A DNA stretch of 10,978 nucleotides from JBEKYD01 sp049509915 (GTDB lineage Bacteria > Acidobacteriota > Terriglobia > Bryobacterales > Bryobacteraceae), in NCBI GenBank assembly GCA_049509915.1, contig JBEKZL010000245.1:1-10978 (forward strand), given 5' to 3'. Below, piece after piece: positions 1 to 6,744 of the stretch. Position 1 is the first letter of the stretch. Each line of letters starts with the position of its first letter. The notes beneath the pieces were generated by a model. That model made no database searches. It was not told the DNA's origin and saw only the letters and a list, made by a program, of their open reading frames with translations. Position numbers and translations under genes: made by a program.

Positions 1-560
1 GAGATCAGAATCTGGCTCAAATAGATCTGTTCCTTGCGGACGTACTCGGATTTGTGCTCCTCGTAGTATTTGCGCAGGTCGGCTTCCGGGATGGTGACGT
101 GCATGCCGATTTCCTGGCCCACCACGCGGTGTACCAGAAATTCATTGGTCATCTTCTGCTTGTATTCCTCAAACGGCATGCCGGTCTGTTCGCGGATGTA
201 GTCGTGGAACTTTTCGGCGTCGGCGACTTTGCTGAGGACCTGCAATTCCAGCAGGCGCCGCGTCACTTCGCTGTCCACGTTCAAGTCCAGTTCCTTGGCC
301 TTTTGCACCAGCAGGATCTGATCGATTTTCTCGCGCAGGATATCTTTGGTCTGCTCGTCTATAGCCGCCTGGAGTTGAGTGCCGGAGAGGTGCTGTTCCT
401 GGCGGAAGTAGGTTTCGACAAGCCGCCGCTGTTCGGCGATCTCGCCCCGGGTGACGATTTCGCCATTGACTTTGGCGGCAATTTCCTCCACCACGCGAAC
501 ATCCGCGGCGGGCGCCAGGCGAAGAGCCAACGCTGTGAGTACTACATAACGGAAAATCAT
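1..560 (-). CDS. SurA/PpiC-type periplasmic peptidyl-prolyl cis-trans isomerase, 3' part cut by window edge
   Basis: Only the first 186 codons are in the window; the gene continues past the left edge. Residues 1-18 look like a Sec signal peptide (MIFR, then a hydrophobic stretch VVLTALALRLAP, small residues APAA before the mature part) with no lipobox cysteine, so a soluble periplasmic protein is expected. Residues about 24-165 resemble the helical SurA N-terminal chaperone domain: a short segment VNGEIVTRGEI, then long charged helices including 'FEEYKQKM'. The visible end (VRKEQIYLSQILI) looks like the first strand of a parvulin (rotamase) domain. Family role: chaperoning and prolyl isomerisation of outer-membrane proteins. 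The ATG at 558-560 follows a GAGGAG Shine-Dalgarno (complement of 567-572) that overlaps the mfd stop, leaving only 10 bases between the genes. It is probably the last or a late gene of the rfaE2-mfd operon. The number of parvulin domains cannot be seen, so SurA versus PpiC/PrsA-like remains open. Confidence 0.85.
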   Translation of the reverse strand, partial: MIFRYVVLTALALRLAPAADVRVVEEIAAKVNGEIVTRGEIAEQRRLVETYFRQEQHLSGTQLQAAIDEQTKDILREKIDQILLVQKAKELDLNVDSEVTRRLLELQVLSKVADAEKFHDYIREQTGMPFEEYKQKMTNEFLVHRVVGQEIGMHVTIPEADLRKYYEEHKSEYVRKEQIYLSQILI

Positions 561-570
561 AACCGACTCC

Positions 571-3500
571 TCATTTTACCAGCACTGGGGGATTGGCGTT
601 CGCTGGTTTCAGCAGTTCCAGGCGGCCGGCCAGAAAGCGCAAGATATCGGCTGCGCCGGTATATCCCTCCAGGGGCAGTAGCAAGACGCCTGCCGGACTG
701 AACTGCGCACCAGGCGTTTTGCTCACCATCTGCATCAACCGCGCCGGATCCACGCGGGTTTCCCGGTGGAACTTGATACTGAGCAGGTTATGGCGACGAT
801 CGATGGCTTCGATACCGACCTGCTCGGCGGTGGTTTTGAGCGCCGAATAGAGCAACAGGTTGCGGACGGCTTCGGGGACCGTGCCGTAACGATCCTCCAG
901 TTCCTTTTCGGCACGGTCGCGGGCAGCGGCGTCGGCGGCGTTGGCGATCTGACGGTAGGCGCGCAGACGTTGATTTTCGTCGGCGATATAGCCCGGCGGA
1001 ATACGGATTTCCAGGGCGAGATTGATGCTGGAATGGACTTCCGGCGCGACTTCCTCACCCTTCAGTTCGCGCACGGTTTCATCGAGCAGGCGGACGTACG
1101 TGTCGAAGCCCACGGAATTGATGTGGCCGTGCTGCTCACCGCCCAGCAGGTTGCCGGCGCCGCGCAATTCCAGGTCGAGCGCGGCTATCTTGAAGCCGGC
1201 TCCCAAGTCGCTGAATTCCTTCAACGCCGCCAGCCGCTTACGGGCAATTTCGGTGAGCTCGGTATCCACCGGTACCAACAGGTAAGCGTAGGCTCGCCGG
1301 TTGGAGCGGCCCACACGTCCGCGCAACTGGTAAAGCTCGCTCAGCCCGTACTTCTCGGCGTTTTCCACGATCATGGTGTTGGCAAGGGGAATGTCTAGGC
1401 CATTTTCTATAATGGTAGTACATACCAGAATATCGAACTCATGGCGCATGAACTGGAGCATGGTTTTCTCCAGTTCGGACTCGCCCATCTGCCCGTGGCC
1501 GACGCCGATACGGGCGCTCGGCACCAGTTCCTGAATGGACGCGGCGCGCGCCCAGATTGAATCCACTCGGTTGTGCAGGAAGTACACTTGCCCGCCGCGG
1601 CCTAATTCGAGCTCGATTGCGGAGCGGATCAACTCCGGCTTGAATGCTGCCACGATGGTATTGATTGAGAGCCTGTCCTTGGGCGGCGTTTCAATCACCG
1701 ACATATCCCGGAGTCCCAACAATGACATATGTAGTGTGCGGGGAATCGGCGTGGCGCTCATGGTGATGACGTCGACGGCTTTCTTGAGTTGCTTGAGACG
1801 CTCTTTGTGCCTCACTCCAAAGCGCTGCTCTTCGTCCACGATCACCAGGCCAAGATCCTTAAACTGAACATCTTTCGAGAATAGGCGGTGAGTACCGACG
1901 GCGATGTCTACCTGGCCTTCCGCGAGGCCTTCCAACGCGGCTTTAATCTCCTTCGGGCCGCGGAAACGGCTGAACATCTCAATCCGCACCGGAAATGGCT
2001 GGAAGCGGCGTTTGAAAGTTTCGAAGTGTTGAAATACTAATACAGTAGTTGGTGCTAGGATGGCGACTTGGCGGCCATCGCCGAGCGCTTTGAAGGCGGC
2101 CCGCATCACGACTTCGGTCTTGCCGAATCCGACGTCGCCACACAGCAGCCGGTCCATGGGATGAGGGCTCTCCATGTCGCGTTTGATTTCACGGATGGCG
2201 GTGACCTGGTCGGTGGTGGGGGAGAACTCGAAGGCGTCTTCGAACTCCCGCTGCCAGTTGCTGTCCGCTGAGAACTGGAAACCTTCGGCCAACCGGCGGG
2301 AGGCGTAGAGCTTGAGGAGTTCGTCGGCCATGTCCCGCATTTTGGCCTTGATGCGAGTCTTGGTGCGGGTCCAGGTGGCGCCGCCCATGCGATCCAGAGC
2401 CGGTTTTGCCTCACCGGCGCCACGGAAGCGCTGCACCAGGTCCATGCGCGTAAGTGGGACATAGAGCTTGGCGCCGCCGGCATACTCGAGCAGCATGTAA
2501 TCGCCCTTAGCTTCGCCCTGCGAAATCTCGCGCAGACCGAGATACTGGGCGACACCGTGCTCGGCGTGGACGACATAGTCGCCGGATTTGAGATCGACCA
2601 GGTCAGCCGAGAAGGTGGCGAGAGTGGACTTCGAAGCAGGGCCGCGAGAGATCAATTCCGGGGTTTCGAAAAGATCCTCGGATCCAAACACTACAAGCTT
2701 GGAATCGGGAAATACGGTACCCCGGCTGAGCTGGCCTTTCACCAGATAAATGTTCGCGACCGACCCCGCCATGTAGGCGCGTTCGGCGAGGTAGGCGGGG
2801 GTGGATTCGAATTGCTCCAAACCGAGCTGGTAGGCAATACCATACTCGTTAAGGATATCGGCCAGACGCTCTACCTCACCTGTAGAACTTGCGAAGAGGG
2901 CCACCCGGTTGCCAGCTTCCACCAGGGTGCGGGTTTCCGCGATGGCAATCTGCATATTGCCGTGGAAGGACATGGAGGGTCGGGTGGGCAGGTGAAGGCT
3001 ATCGCCGGTAAGATCCAGTTGTTGGAGGGCGAACTGGGGCAAGGCGAAAACCTGAGCCTGGAGCTCCTCCCAGCGTAGGAAAATACGATCCGGGTCGTAA
3101 ATGGAGGAACGAGGAGTCTGCTCCAGGCGGGTCCAAAGACGTTGGGCGGCTCCGCGGACCTGTTCGGGCTCATCCCAAATCACCACGGGATTGTGGGTGA
3201 GGGCAAAGACCGAGGCTCTGCGCTCGCGAACCATGCCGGTGAGGAGTTCCCAGCCTGGGAAGGCTTCGCCGAGCGGAGGCAGGTCCCGGCCGGGCAGGTC
3301 GGCTTCGCGCATGCGCTGGCCAAGTCCGACAAATATAGAATTGGACCTTTGAAACTCACTGAGGGGTAGCAGGACGCACTCTTCGAGATTCAAGACGGAG
3401 CGCTGCGATTCGACTTCGAAGCGGCGGATGGATTCGACCTGATCGCCGAACAGATCGATGCGTACGGGCCTGGCAGCTTCGGGCGAGAAAACGTCGAGGA

Positions 3501-4068
3501 TGCCGCCGCGGACCGAATATTCGCCCACCATCTCGACGGGCTCTCGACGTTGGTAGCCGATGCTTTCGAGGTGGGCGACGAGATCGTCTAGTGGCACTTC
3601 CTCGCCAACGCGGAGCTTGAGAGCGAGTTGGCGGTAATAGTCGGCGGTTTCTATACGGAGGAGGGCGGAAGCCATCGGGAGGATGGTAATCGGGACGCGT
3701 TGGGTTGCGAGGCGCCAGAGACCGACGGCGCGTTGCTCGGAGAGTTCGGCGTGAGGCGACAGGTTCTGCAAAGGGAGGACGTCTAGGGCAGGCAGCAATT
3801 GCGGACCGGAGCGGTCGCCGGCAGCCAACAGGTGATAGAAGGTCTGGACCGCTTCGGAGAGGGTTTCGGCCTCTTTGTTGCCGTCGACGACGACGAGCAG
3901 GGGGCGCTGGCTGGATTGCCAGAGCAGCACGATGTAAGCGGCCTTGGCAGTGGTGGTAAGGCCGGAAAGTCCGGCGGATTGGCCGGCAGTCAACCGGTGC
4001 GTGGCTTCGGCAAAGCCGGGGTGGCGGCCGAGTTCCAGGAAGAGATCGCGAACGGCCGGATGGATCAA
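571..4068 (-). CDS. mfd: Transcription-repair coupling factor Mfd
   Basis: Mfd is an ATP-driven dsDNA translocase that pushes stalled RNA polymerase off DNA lesions and recruits UvrA to start nucleotide excision repair. The 1165-residue product is full length for the family (E. coli about 1148). Domains in order: UvrB-like N-terminal module with degenerate nucleotide site (about 30-220, including GEYSVRGGILDVFSP at 182-196); middle domain; RNA-polymerase-interaction domain beginning GDYVVHAEHGVAQYLGL (496-512); two RecA-like motor domains with Walker A GDVGFGKT (644-651), DEEQ (745-748), TMSATPIPRT (769-778), ENGLDIP (888-894) and motif VI QLRGRVGR (914-921); a RecG-like translocation motif around ELRGAGNLLGGEQHGH (967-982); and the C-terminal TRCF autoinhibitory domain (about 1010-1150). 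All key motor residues look intact. The start is TTG at 4066-4068, overlapping the rfaE2 TGA as TTGA, with only a weak Shine-Dalgarno; translation probably depends on coupling to rfaE2. A slightly later start is possible but no strong ribosome-binding site supports one. Confidence 0.98.
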   Translation of the reverse strand: MIHPAVRDLFLELGRHPGFAEATHRLTAGQSAGLSGLTTTAKAAYIVLLWQSSQRPLLVVVDGNKEAETLSEAVQTFYHLLAAGDRSGPQLLPALDVLPLQNLSPHAELSEQRAVGLWRLATQRVPITILPMASALLRIETADYYRQLALKLRVGEEVPLDDLVAHLESIGYQRREPVEMVGEYSVRGGILDVFSPEAARPVRIDLFGDQVESIRRFEVESQRSVLNLEECVLLPLSEFQRSNSIFVGLGQRMREADLPGRDLPPLGEAFPGWELLTGMVRERRASVFALTHNPVVIWDEPEQVRGAAQRLWTRLEQTPRSSIYDPDRIFLRWEELQAQVFALPQFALQQLDLTGDSLHLPTRPSMSFHGNMQIAIAETRTLVEAGNRVALFASSTGEVERLADILNEYGIAYQLGLEQFESTPAYLAERAYMAGSVANIYLVKGQLSRGTVFPDSKLVVFGSEDLFETPELISRGPASKSTLATFSADLVDLKSGDYVVHAEHGVAQYLGLREISQGEAKGDYMLLEYAGGAKLYVPLTRMDLVQRFRGAGEAKPALDRMGGATWTRTKTRIKAKMRDMADELLKLYASRRLAEGFQFSADSNWQREFEDAFEFSPTTDQVTAIREIKRDMESPHPMDRLLCGDVGFGKTEVVMRAAFKALGDGRQVAILAPTTVLVFQHFETFKRRFQPFPVRIEMFSRFRGPKEIKAALEGLAEGQVDIAVGTHRLFSKDVQFKDLGLVIVDEEQRFGVRHKERLKQLKKAVDVITMSATPIPRTLHMSLLGLRDMSVIETPPKDRLSINTIVAAFKPELIRSAIELELGRGGQVYFLHNRVDSIWARAASIQELVPSARIGVGHGQMGESELEKTMLQFMRHEFDILVCTTIIENGLDIPLANTMIVENAEKYGLSELYQLRGRVGRSNRRAYAYLLVPVDTELTEIARKRLAALKEFSDLGAGFKIAALDLELRGAGNLLGGEQHGHINSVGFDTYVRLLDETVRELKGEEVAPEVHSSINLALEIRIPPGYIADENQRLRAYRQIANAADAAARDRAEKELEDRYGTVPEAVRNLLLYSALKTTAEQVGIEAIDRRHNLLSIKFHRETRVDPARLMQMVSKTPGAQFSPAGVLLLPLEGYTGAADILRFLAGRLELLKPANANPPVLVK

Positions 4069-4538
4069 GAGGAAAACCTGAGAATGGAGTCGACGATATT
4101 GGTAGTGGAATGACCAGGCTCGATGGGAACCAGCTTTACTTTGCCCCCGGCCGCCTCCACCTCCTCACGTCCGGCTACAAAATGGTTCCAATCGGCGCCC
4201 TTAACAAGGACGTCGGGGAGCACGGCGGCGATCAATTCGCGTGGAGTATCTTCGTCGAACAGGGTCACGGCATCCACCGCGGCCAGACCAAGAGCGACGG
4301 CGACGCGGTCCGGCGCGGCGGTGAAGGGGCGGGCGGGGCCTTTGAGGCGATGAACGCCGGCATCGGAATTGAGAGCGAGTACCAGCACGTCGCCGAGGGA
4401 CCGGGCCTGTTCAAGCAGCCGGATATGGCCAGGGTGCAACAGGTCGTAGCAGCCGTTGGTGAGAACGACCAGCTTTCCTTGCCGCTTCCAGAGTTGGCGC
4501 TCGGCGATCAGTTCGGCGCGGGAGTAAAACCGGGACAC
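4065..4538 (-). CDS. rfaE2: D-glycero-beta-D-manno-heptose 1-phosphate adenylyltransferase (stand-alone RfaE domain II)
   Basis: This enzyme transfers AMP from ATP to heptose 1-phosphate, making ADP-heptose for the LPS inner core in the cytoplasm. The 157-residue protein has the cytidylyltransferase-like Rossmann fold signature: TNGCYDLLHPGH (27-38) with the nucleotide-binding HxGH motif at 35-38, then KGADW (113-117), GREEVEAAGGKV (123-134) and the C-terminal GHSTTNIVD (142-150). Length and motifs fit the single-domain form; the kinase half found fused in E. coli HldE is absent and must be encoded elsewhere. The start is GTG at 4536-4538, giving the usual short N-terminal helix MSRFYSRAELIAERQ; the Shine-Dalgarno is poor (GAAG in CTGAAGATCG). 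It heads the operon with mfd, which overlaps its stop codon by four bases. Its presence supports a Gram-negative envelope. A related nucleotidyltransferase (for example a FAD synthetase-type protein) is the main alternative but fits less well. Confidence 0.92.
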   Translation of the reverse strand: MSRFYSRAELIAERQLWKRQGKLVVLTNGCYDLLHPGHIRLLEQARSLGDVLVLALNSDAGVHRLKGPARPFTAAPDRVAVALGLAAVDAVTLFDEDTPRELIAAVLPDVLVKGADWNHFVAGREEVEAAGGKVKLVPIEPGHSTTNIVDSILRFSS

Positions 4539-4762
4539 CGATCTTCAGTTTAGCAGGGGGCGGGGGAATCTTCTTGCGAGAAGAAGCCGAAACGACTCTC
4601 CACGTTCCCGATGTCGCGGAAATTAGGTTGAGCCGGTTTAGATCCGTGGTGCGGGCATGCTTTAGCTTGCGCATAGGCCGCCGCCTGCCCTACCAGCCCA
4701 GCATAGATCCCACCCTAAAATCCCTGATCCCGGCTCTGCTTGACAGCCTGCGCCACGAGCGG
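4539..4762. other. Intergenic gap between dinB-like gene and rfaE2, no convincing signal
   Basis: This 224-base gap should contain the promoter of the rfaE2-mfd-isomerase operon and the end of the dinB-like transcript, all on the minus strand. I found no good sigma-70 promoter: the nearest -10-like string is CCTAAT (complement of 4622-4627) with no matching -35. Two small hairpins exist, CTTCTT/AAGAAG (4570-4575 with 4581-4586) and GCATGC/GCTTGC (4655-4660 with 4665-4670, one mismatch), neither followed by a U-tract. No open frame in the gap resembles a known gene. Confidence 0.5.
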
Positions 4763-5380
4763 CTAGCGTACGGCGGCCATCGTCTTGGGGTAGCTGGGAT
4801 TGGCTTTCACTTCCAAAATCTGTGCGGTATGGCGAGAGGAATGGGCAGCGAGCAGCAGCAGCAGTTGGTAGCTGTCCATGACGCCTACCGGACCGGGGCC
4901 GGCGTGGGCGCGCAACTCGTCGCTGGTATTGTCTACATAAGCGATGGTCTTTTGGCGGCGCGCGGAAAACTCGCGGGCGGCATCGGCAGGCGTGGCAAAC
5001 TTGCCCGCAGGCGTAATCGGCTCCGGTGCGGTCGCCTTCTTCGAACGGTCTTTCACCATGGCCACGATTTTCCGATCGGCCTCGGCGGTGGAAGTTGCAG
5101 GGCGGGCTACGGAGGGCGTCTTCAGTAGTTGCTGGGCGCCGCCAAAGATGTAGTCCTCGGCAAGGATGATGTGTTCGGCGCATTCGGCGATGGACCACAC
5201 GGCCGGCGCGGACTTGAACTTCCACTGCGCTTCGGTGAGCCCGTCGATGCTGGCGAGCATTTCCGTCCGGGAGCTTTCCAGCTGTTCGAGGAGGTAGGCA
5301 CGCTCGGCAGGCGTCATTGCTCCGCCATCGGCGAACAGTGGGGCGCTGGCAAGGAAAACGAGTGCGAGGGCTTTAGTCAT
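4763..5380 (-). CDS. Exported DinB-fold (DinB_2 / YfiT-like) putative metal-dependent protein
   Basis: The 205-residue protein begins with a likely Sec signal peptide (MTKALALVFLASAPLFA, predicted cut before DGG at 17/18), so it should act outside the cytoplasm. The mature part is a four-helix DinB-type domain: helix 1 with LLEQLESSRTEMLASIDGLTE (31-51; 'ESSRTEML' is the start of the core), the phrase AQWKFKSAPAVWSIAECAEHIILAED (51-76), and a late helix with HSSRH (180-184). The expected metal triad is H70, H180 and H184, all present. Family members are metal-binding; some are thiol-dependent transferases, and most have unknown substrates, so no reaction is assigned. The ATG at 5378-5380 is chosen because AAGGA (complement of 5387-5391) lies six bases upstream and the signal peptide starts there; a longer in-frame reading to 5521 has no such support and would bury the signal peptide. 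It is divergent from the aldolase gene and appears monocistronic. It is not the E. coli DNA polymerase IV, which shares the dinB name. Confidence 0.82.
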   Translation of the reverse strand: MTKALALVFLASAPLFADGGAMTPAERAYLLEQLESSRTEMLASIDGLTEAQWKFKSAPAVWSIAECAEHIILAEDYIFGGAQQLLKTPSVARPATSTAEADRKIVAMVKDRSKKATAPEPITPAGKFATPADAAREFSARRQKTIAYVDNTSDELRAHAGPGPVGVMDSYQLLLLLAAHSSRHTAQILEVKANPSYPKTMAAVR

Positions 5381-5426
5381 GGATCGTCCTTCGGTCTGAG
5401 ATTTGGCCCGAGACACAGGCGCGACC

Positions 5427-5456
5427 ATTATATACAGCGGGCGGCGTCGATGCCAT
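5427..5456 (-). promoter_or_regulatory. Probable sigma-70 promoter of the dinB-like gene
   Basis: On the minus strand a perfect TATAAT (-10, complement of 5427-5432) is preceded by ATGGCA (-35-like, four of six matches, complement of 5451-5456) at an 18-base spacing. Transcription would begin near 5420, giving a leader of about 40 bases with the AAGGA site near its end. The -35 overlaps an 11-base palindrome CGATG-C-CATCG (5448-5458) that could be an operator. Confidence 0.55.
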
Positions 5457-5459
5457 CGG

Positions 5460-5479
5460 GATGGATAGCGATGGATGGC
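5460..5479. repeat. Tandem 10-bp near-repeat in divergent intergenic region
   Basis: GATGGATAGC (5460-5469) is followed directly by GATGGATGGC (5470-5479), nine of ten bases identical. The pair lies immediately upstream of the dinB-like promoter and about 35 bases before the first possible aldolase promoter elements. The one-helical-turn period would place two copies on the same DNA face, which is compatible with a protein-binding site, but no regulator can be named. Confidence 0.5.
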
Positions 5480-5553
5480 GGGGATCCTCGTCGCAGCCAC
5501 GATTTGCCCGGTTTTGAGCAATCGTGTTAGCGTCTTATTTAAAGACCCTACGG

Positions 5554-5559
5554 TATCAT
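5554..5559 (+). promoter_or_regulatory. Possible -10 element of the aldolase gene
   Basis: TATCAT matches five of six bases of the sigma-70 -10 consensus and lies 30 bases before the aldolase ATG, which would give a leader of roughly 20-25 bases. No good -35 lies 16-18 bases upstream. An alternative, TTGAGC (5514-5519) with TATTTA (5536-5541), is also weak. The true promoter is therefore uncertain. Confidence 0.3.
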
Positions 5560-5574
5560 TTCAGCGTAAAAGAC

Positions 5575-5580
5575 AAGGAG
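5575..5580 (+). promoter_or_regulatory. Shine-Dalgarno AAGGAG deciding the aldolase start
   Basis: AAGGAG sits eight bases before the ATG at 5589. The frame stays open upstream to 5475, but no comparable site precedes the earlier ATG or GTG codons, and the family consensus begins at about this methionine (PLVSMRQLLDEA). Confidence 0.85.
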
Positions 5581-5588
5581 AATTTCAA

Positions 5589-6617
5589 ATGCCCCTGGTA
5601 TCGATGCGACAACTCCTGGACGAAGCAGCCAAGCGTGGCTACGGCGTTGGCGCTTTCAACGTAAACAACATGGAGCAGATCCAGTCGATCATGGAAGCGG
5701 CTCGCGAGACGAAGTCGCCGGTGATCGTACAGGCCAGTCGCGGCGCCCGCGCGTACTCGCAGGACCGCTTCCTGTATCACCTGATGCTGGCGGCGACGGA
5801 ACTCTATCCGGAGATTCCGACGGTGCTTCACCTGGATCACGGCAACTCGGTGGAGACCTGCAAGTCGGCCATCGCGATGGGATTCACCAGCGTGATGATG
5901 GACGGTTCGCTGATGCCGGATGGGAAGACGCCTTCGAGCTTCGAGTACAACGTGAAGGCGACGCGCGAAGTGGTGGAGGCGGCGCATGCCAAGGGCGTGA
6001 CGGTAGAGGGCGAGATCGGCTGCCTGGGGGGCATTGAAGACGGCCACGGGGCGGGTCTGGACGGCCTGAGCCATCTGACCGACCCGGACCAGGCGGTGGA
6101 ATTCGTAAAACAGACGGGCCTGGACGCGCTGGCGATCGCCATCGGCACCAGTCACGGGGCCTATAAGTTCTCGTCGAAGCCGACCGGAGAGACTCTGAAA
6201 ATGGATCGTCTCATCGCCATTCACCAGAAACTGCCCAACGTCCACCTGGTGATGCACGGGTCCTCCAGCGTTCCCAAAGACCTGCAGGACATCATCAATC
6301 AGTACGGCGGCAAGCTGAAGCCGACCTGGGGCGTGCCAGTGGAAGAAATCCAGCTCGGGATCAAGAATGGCGTGCGCAAGATCAACGTGGATACGGACAA
6401 TCGGCTGGCCATCACCGGGGCTATCCGCAAAGTATTCGCCGAAAAGCCGGAAGAATTCGATCCGCGCAGCTACCTGAAACCGGCGCGGGAAGCCATGAAG
6501 AAAGTGGTGGCGCTGCGCATGACGCAATTCGGCCAGGCTGGTCACGCCGGCGACTACGAGCCGATCGATTTGAAAGAAATGGCCGCGCGCTACGCCAGCG
6601 AACCTGTACTGGCGTAA
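5589..6617 (+). CDS. fba: Class II fructose-1,6-bisphosphate aldolase, Calvin-cycle subtype
   Basis: Zinc-dependent aldolase that cleaves fructose 1,6-bisphosphate to dihydroxyacetone phosphate and glyceraldehyde 3-phosphate (reversible; glycolysis and gluconeogenesis) in the cytoplasm. The 342-residue TIM-barrel protein shows GAFNVNNMEQ (21-30), the active-site HLDHG (81-85; D83 as catalytic acid and H84 as zinc ligand by family), VEGEIG (139-144), GTSHGAYK (186-193; H189 zinc ligand), MHGSSS (222-227; H223 zinc ligand) and the phosphate-binding NVDTDNR (266-272). The C-terminal 'GQAGHAGDYEPIDLKEMAARY' region (positions 315-335) and overall length match the Calvin-cycle subtype of class II aldolases rather than the E. 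coli FbaA type. The subtype name does not imply CO2 fixation, and no other Calvin-cycle gene is in the window. The gene stands alone, divergent from the dinB-like gene and convergent with the kinase. A tagatose-bisphosphate aldolase is a less likely alternative. Confidence 0.95.
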   Translation: MPLVSMRQLLDEAAKRGYGVGAFNVNNMEQIQSIMEAARETKSPVIVQASRGARAYSQDRFLYHLMLAATELYPEIPTVLHLDHGNSVETCKSAIAMGFTSVMMDGSLMPDGKTPSSFEYNVKATREVVEAAHAKGVTVEGEIGCLGGIEDGHGAGLDGLSHLTDPDQAVEFVKQTGLDALAIAIGTSHGAYKFSSKPTGETLKMDRLIAIHQKLPNVHLVMHGSSSVPKDLQDIINQYGGKLKPTWGVPVEEIQLGIKNGVRKINVDTDNRLAITGAIRKVFAEKPEEFDPRSYLKPAREAMKKVVALRMTQFGQAGHAGDYEPIDLKEMAARYASEPVLA

Positions 6618-6630
6618 AAGCGGCGGAGAG

Positions 6631-6726
6631 AGGGTGGGACAGTCCAAGGACAGACGATCGTTTTTCGTCGTCTGTCGAGCCCTCGCCAAGCCGTAACAGC
6701 CTGACAGACGACGAAAAACCCACCCT
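6631..6726. repeat. Interrupted palindromic element between convergent genes (possible REP-like or terminator)
   Basis: The right arm (6703-6726) is a 24-base string made of GACAGACGACGAAAAA plus CCCACCCT. Its exact complement occurs on the left but split: AGGGTGGG (6631-6638) and TTTTTCGTCGTCTGTC (6661-6676), separated by 22 extra bases. Those extra bases carry another GACAGACGA (6649-6657), which can pair with TCGTCTGTC at 6668-6676 to form a local hairpin with a T-rich loop. GACAGACGA therefore occurs three times (6649 plus, 6668 minus, 6703 plus), and the middle copy can pair with either neighbour. TCCAAGG (6643-6649) also matches CCTTGGA (6724-6730). It lies 13 bases after the aldolase stop and 18 bases from the kinase stop, so it could end both transcripts, but neither strand has a normal stem followed by a U-tract. 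Confidence 0.75.
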
Positions 6727-6744
6727 TGGAGTCGGGTCATTGCG

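Noticed and set aside
1405..1425. TATAAT string on the plus strand near 1409
   Set aside because: It lies deep inside the conserved mfd coding region, in the codons around the TTIIENG motif, and no plus-strand gene follows.
4570..4586. CTTCTT/AAGAAG hairpin upstream of rfaE2
   Set aside because: Only six A/U-rich pairs with no U-tract; too weak for a terminator and no riboswitch features nearby.
4655..4670. GCATGC/GCTTGC hairpin after the dinB-like gene
   Set aside because: Six-base stem with an internal mismatch and no U-tract, about 100 bases past the stop; not enough for a terminator call.
5381..5521. N-terminal extension of the dinB-like gene to a start at 5521
   Set aside because: It would run through the TATAAT promoter and place a signal peptide in the middle of the protein; the start at 5380 has AAGGA at good spacing.
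5556..6740. Minus-strand open frame (394 codons) opposite the aldolase gene
   Set aside because: The aldolase on the other strand is unmistakable; the antisense product is His/Arg-rich with no family resemblance.
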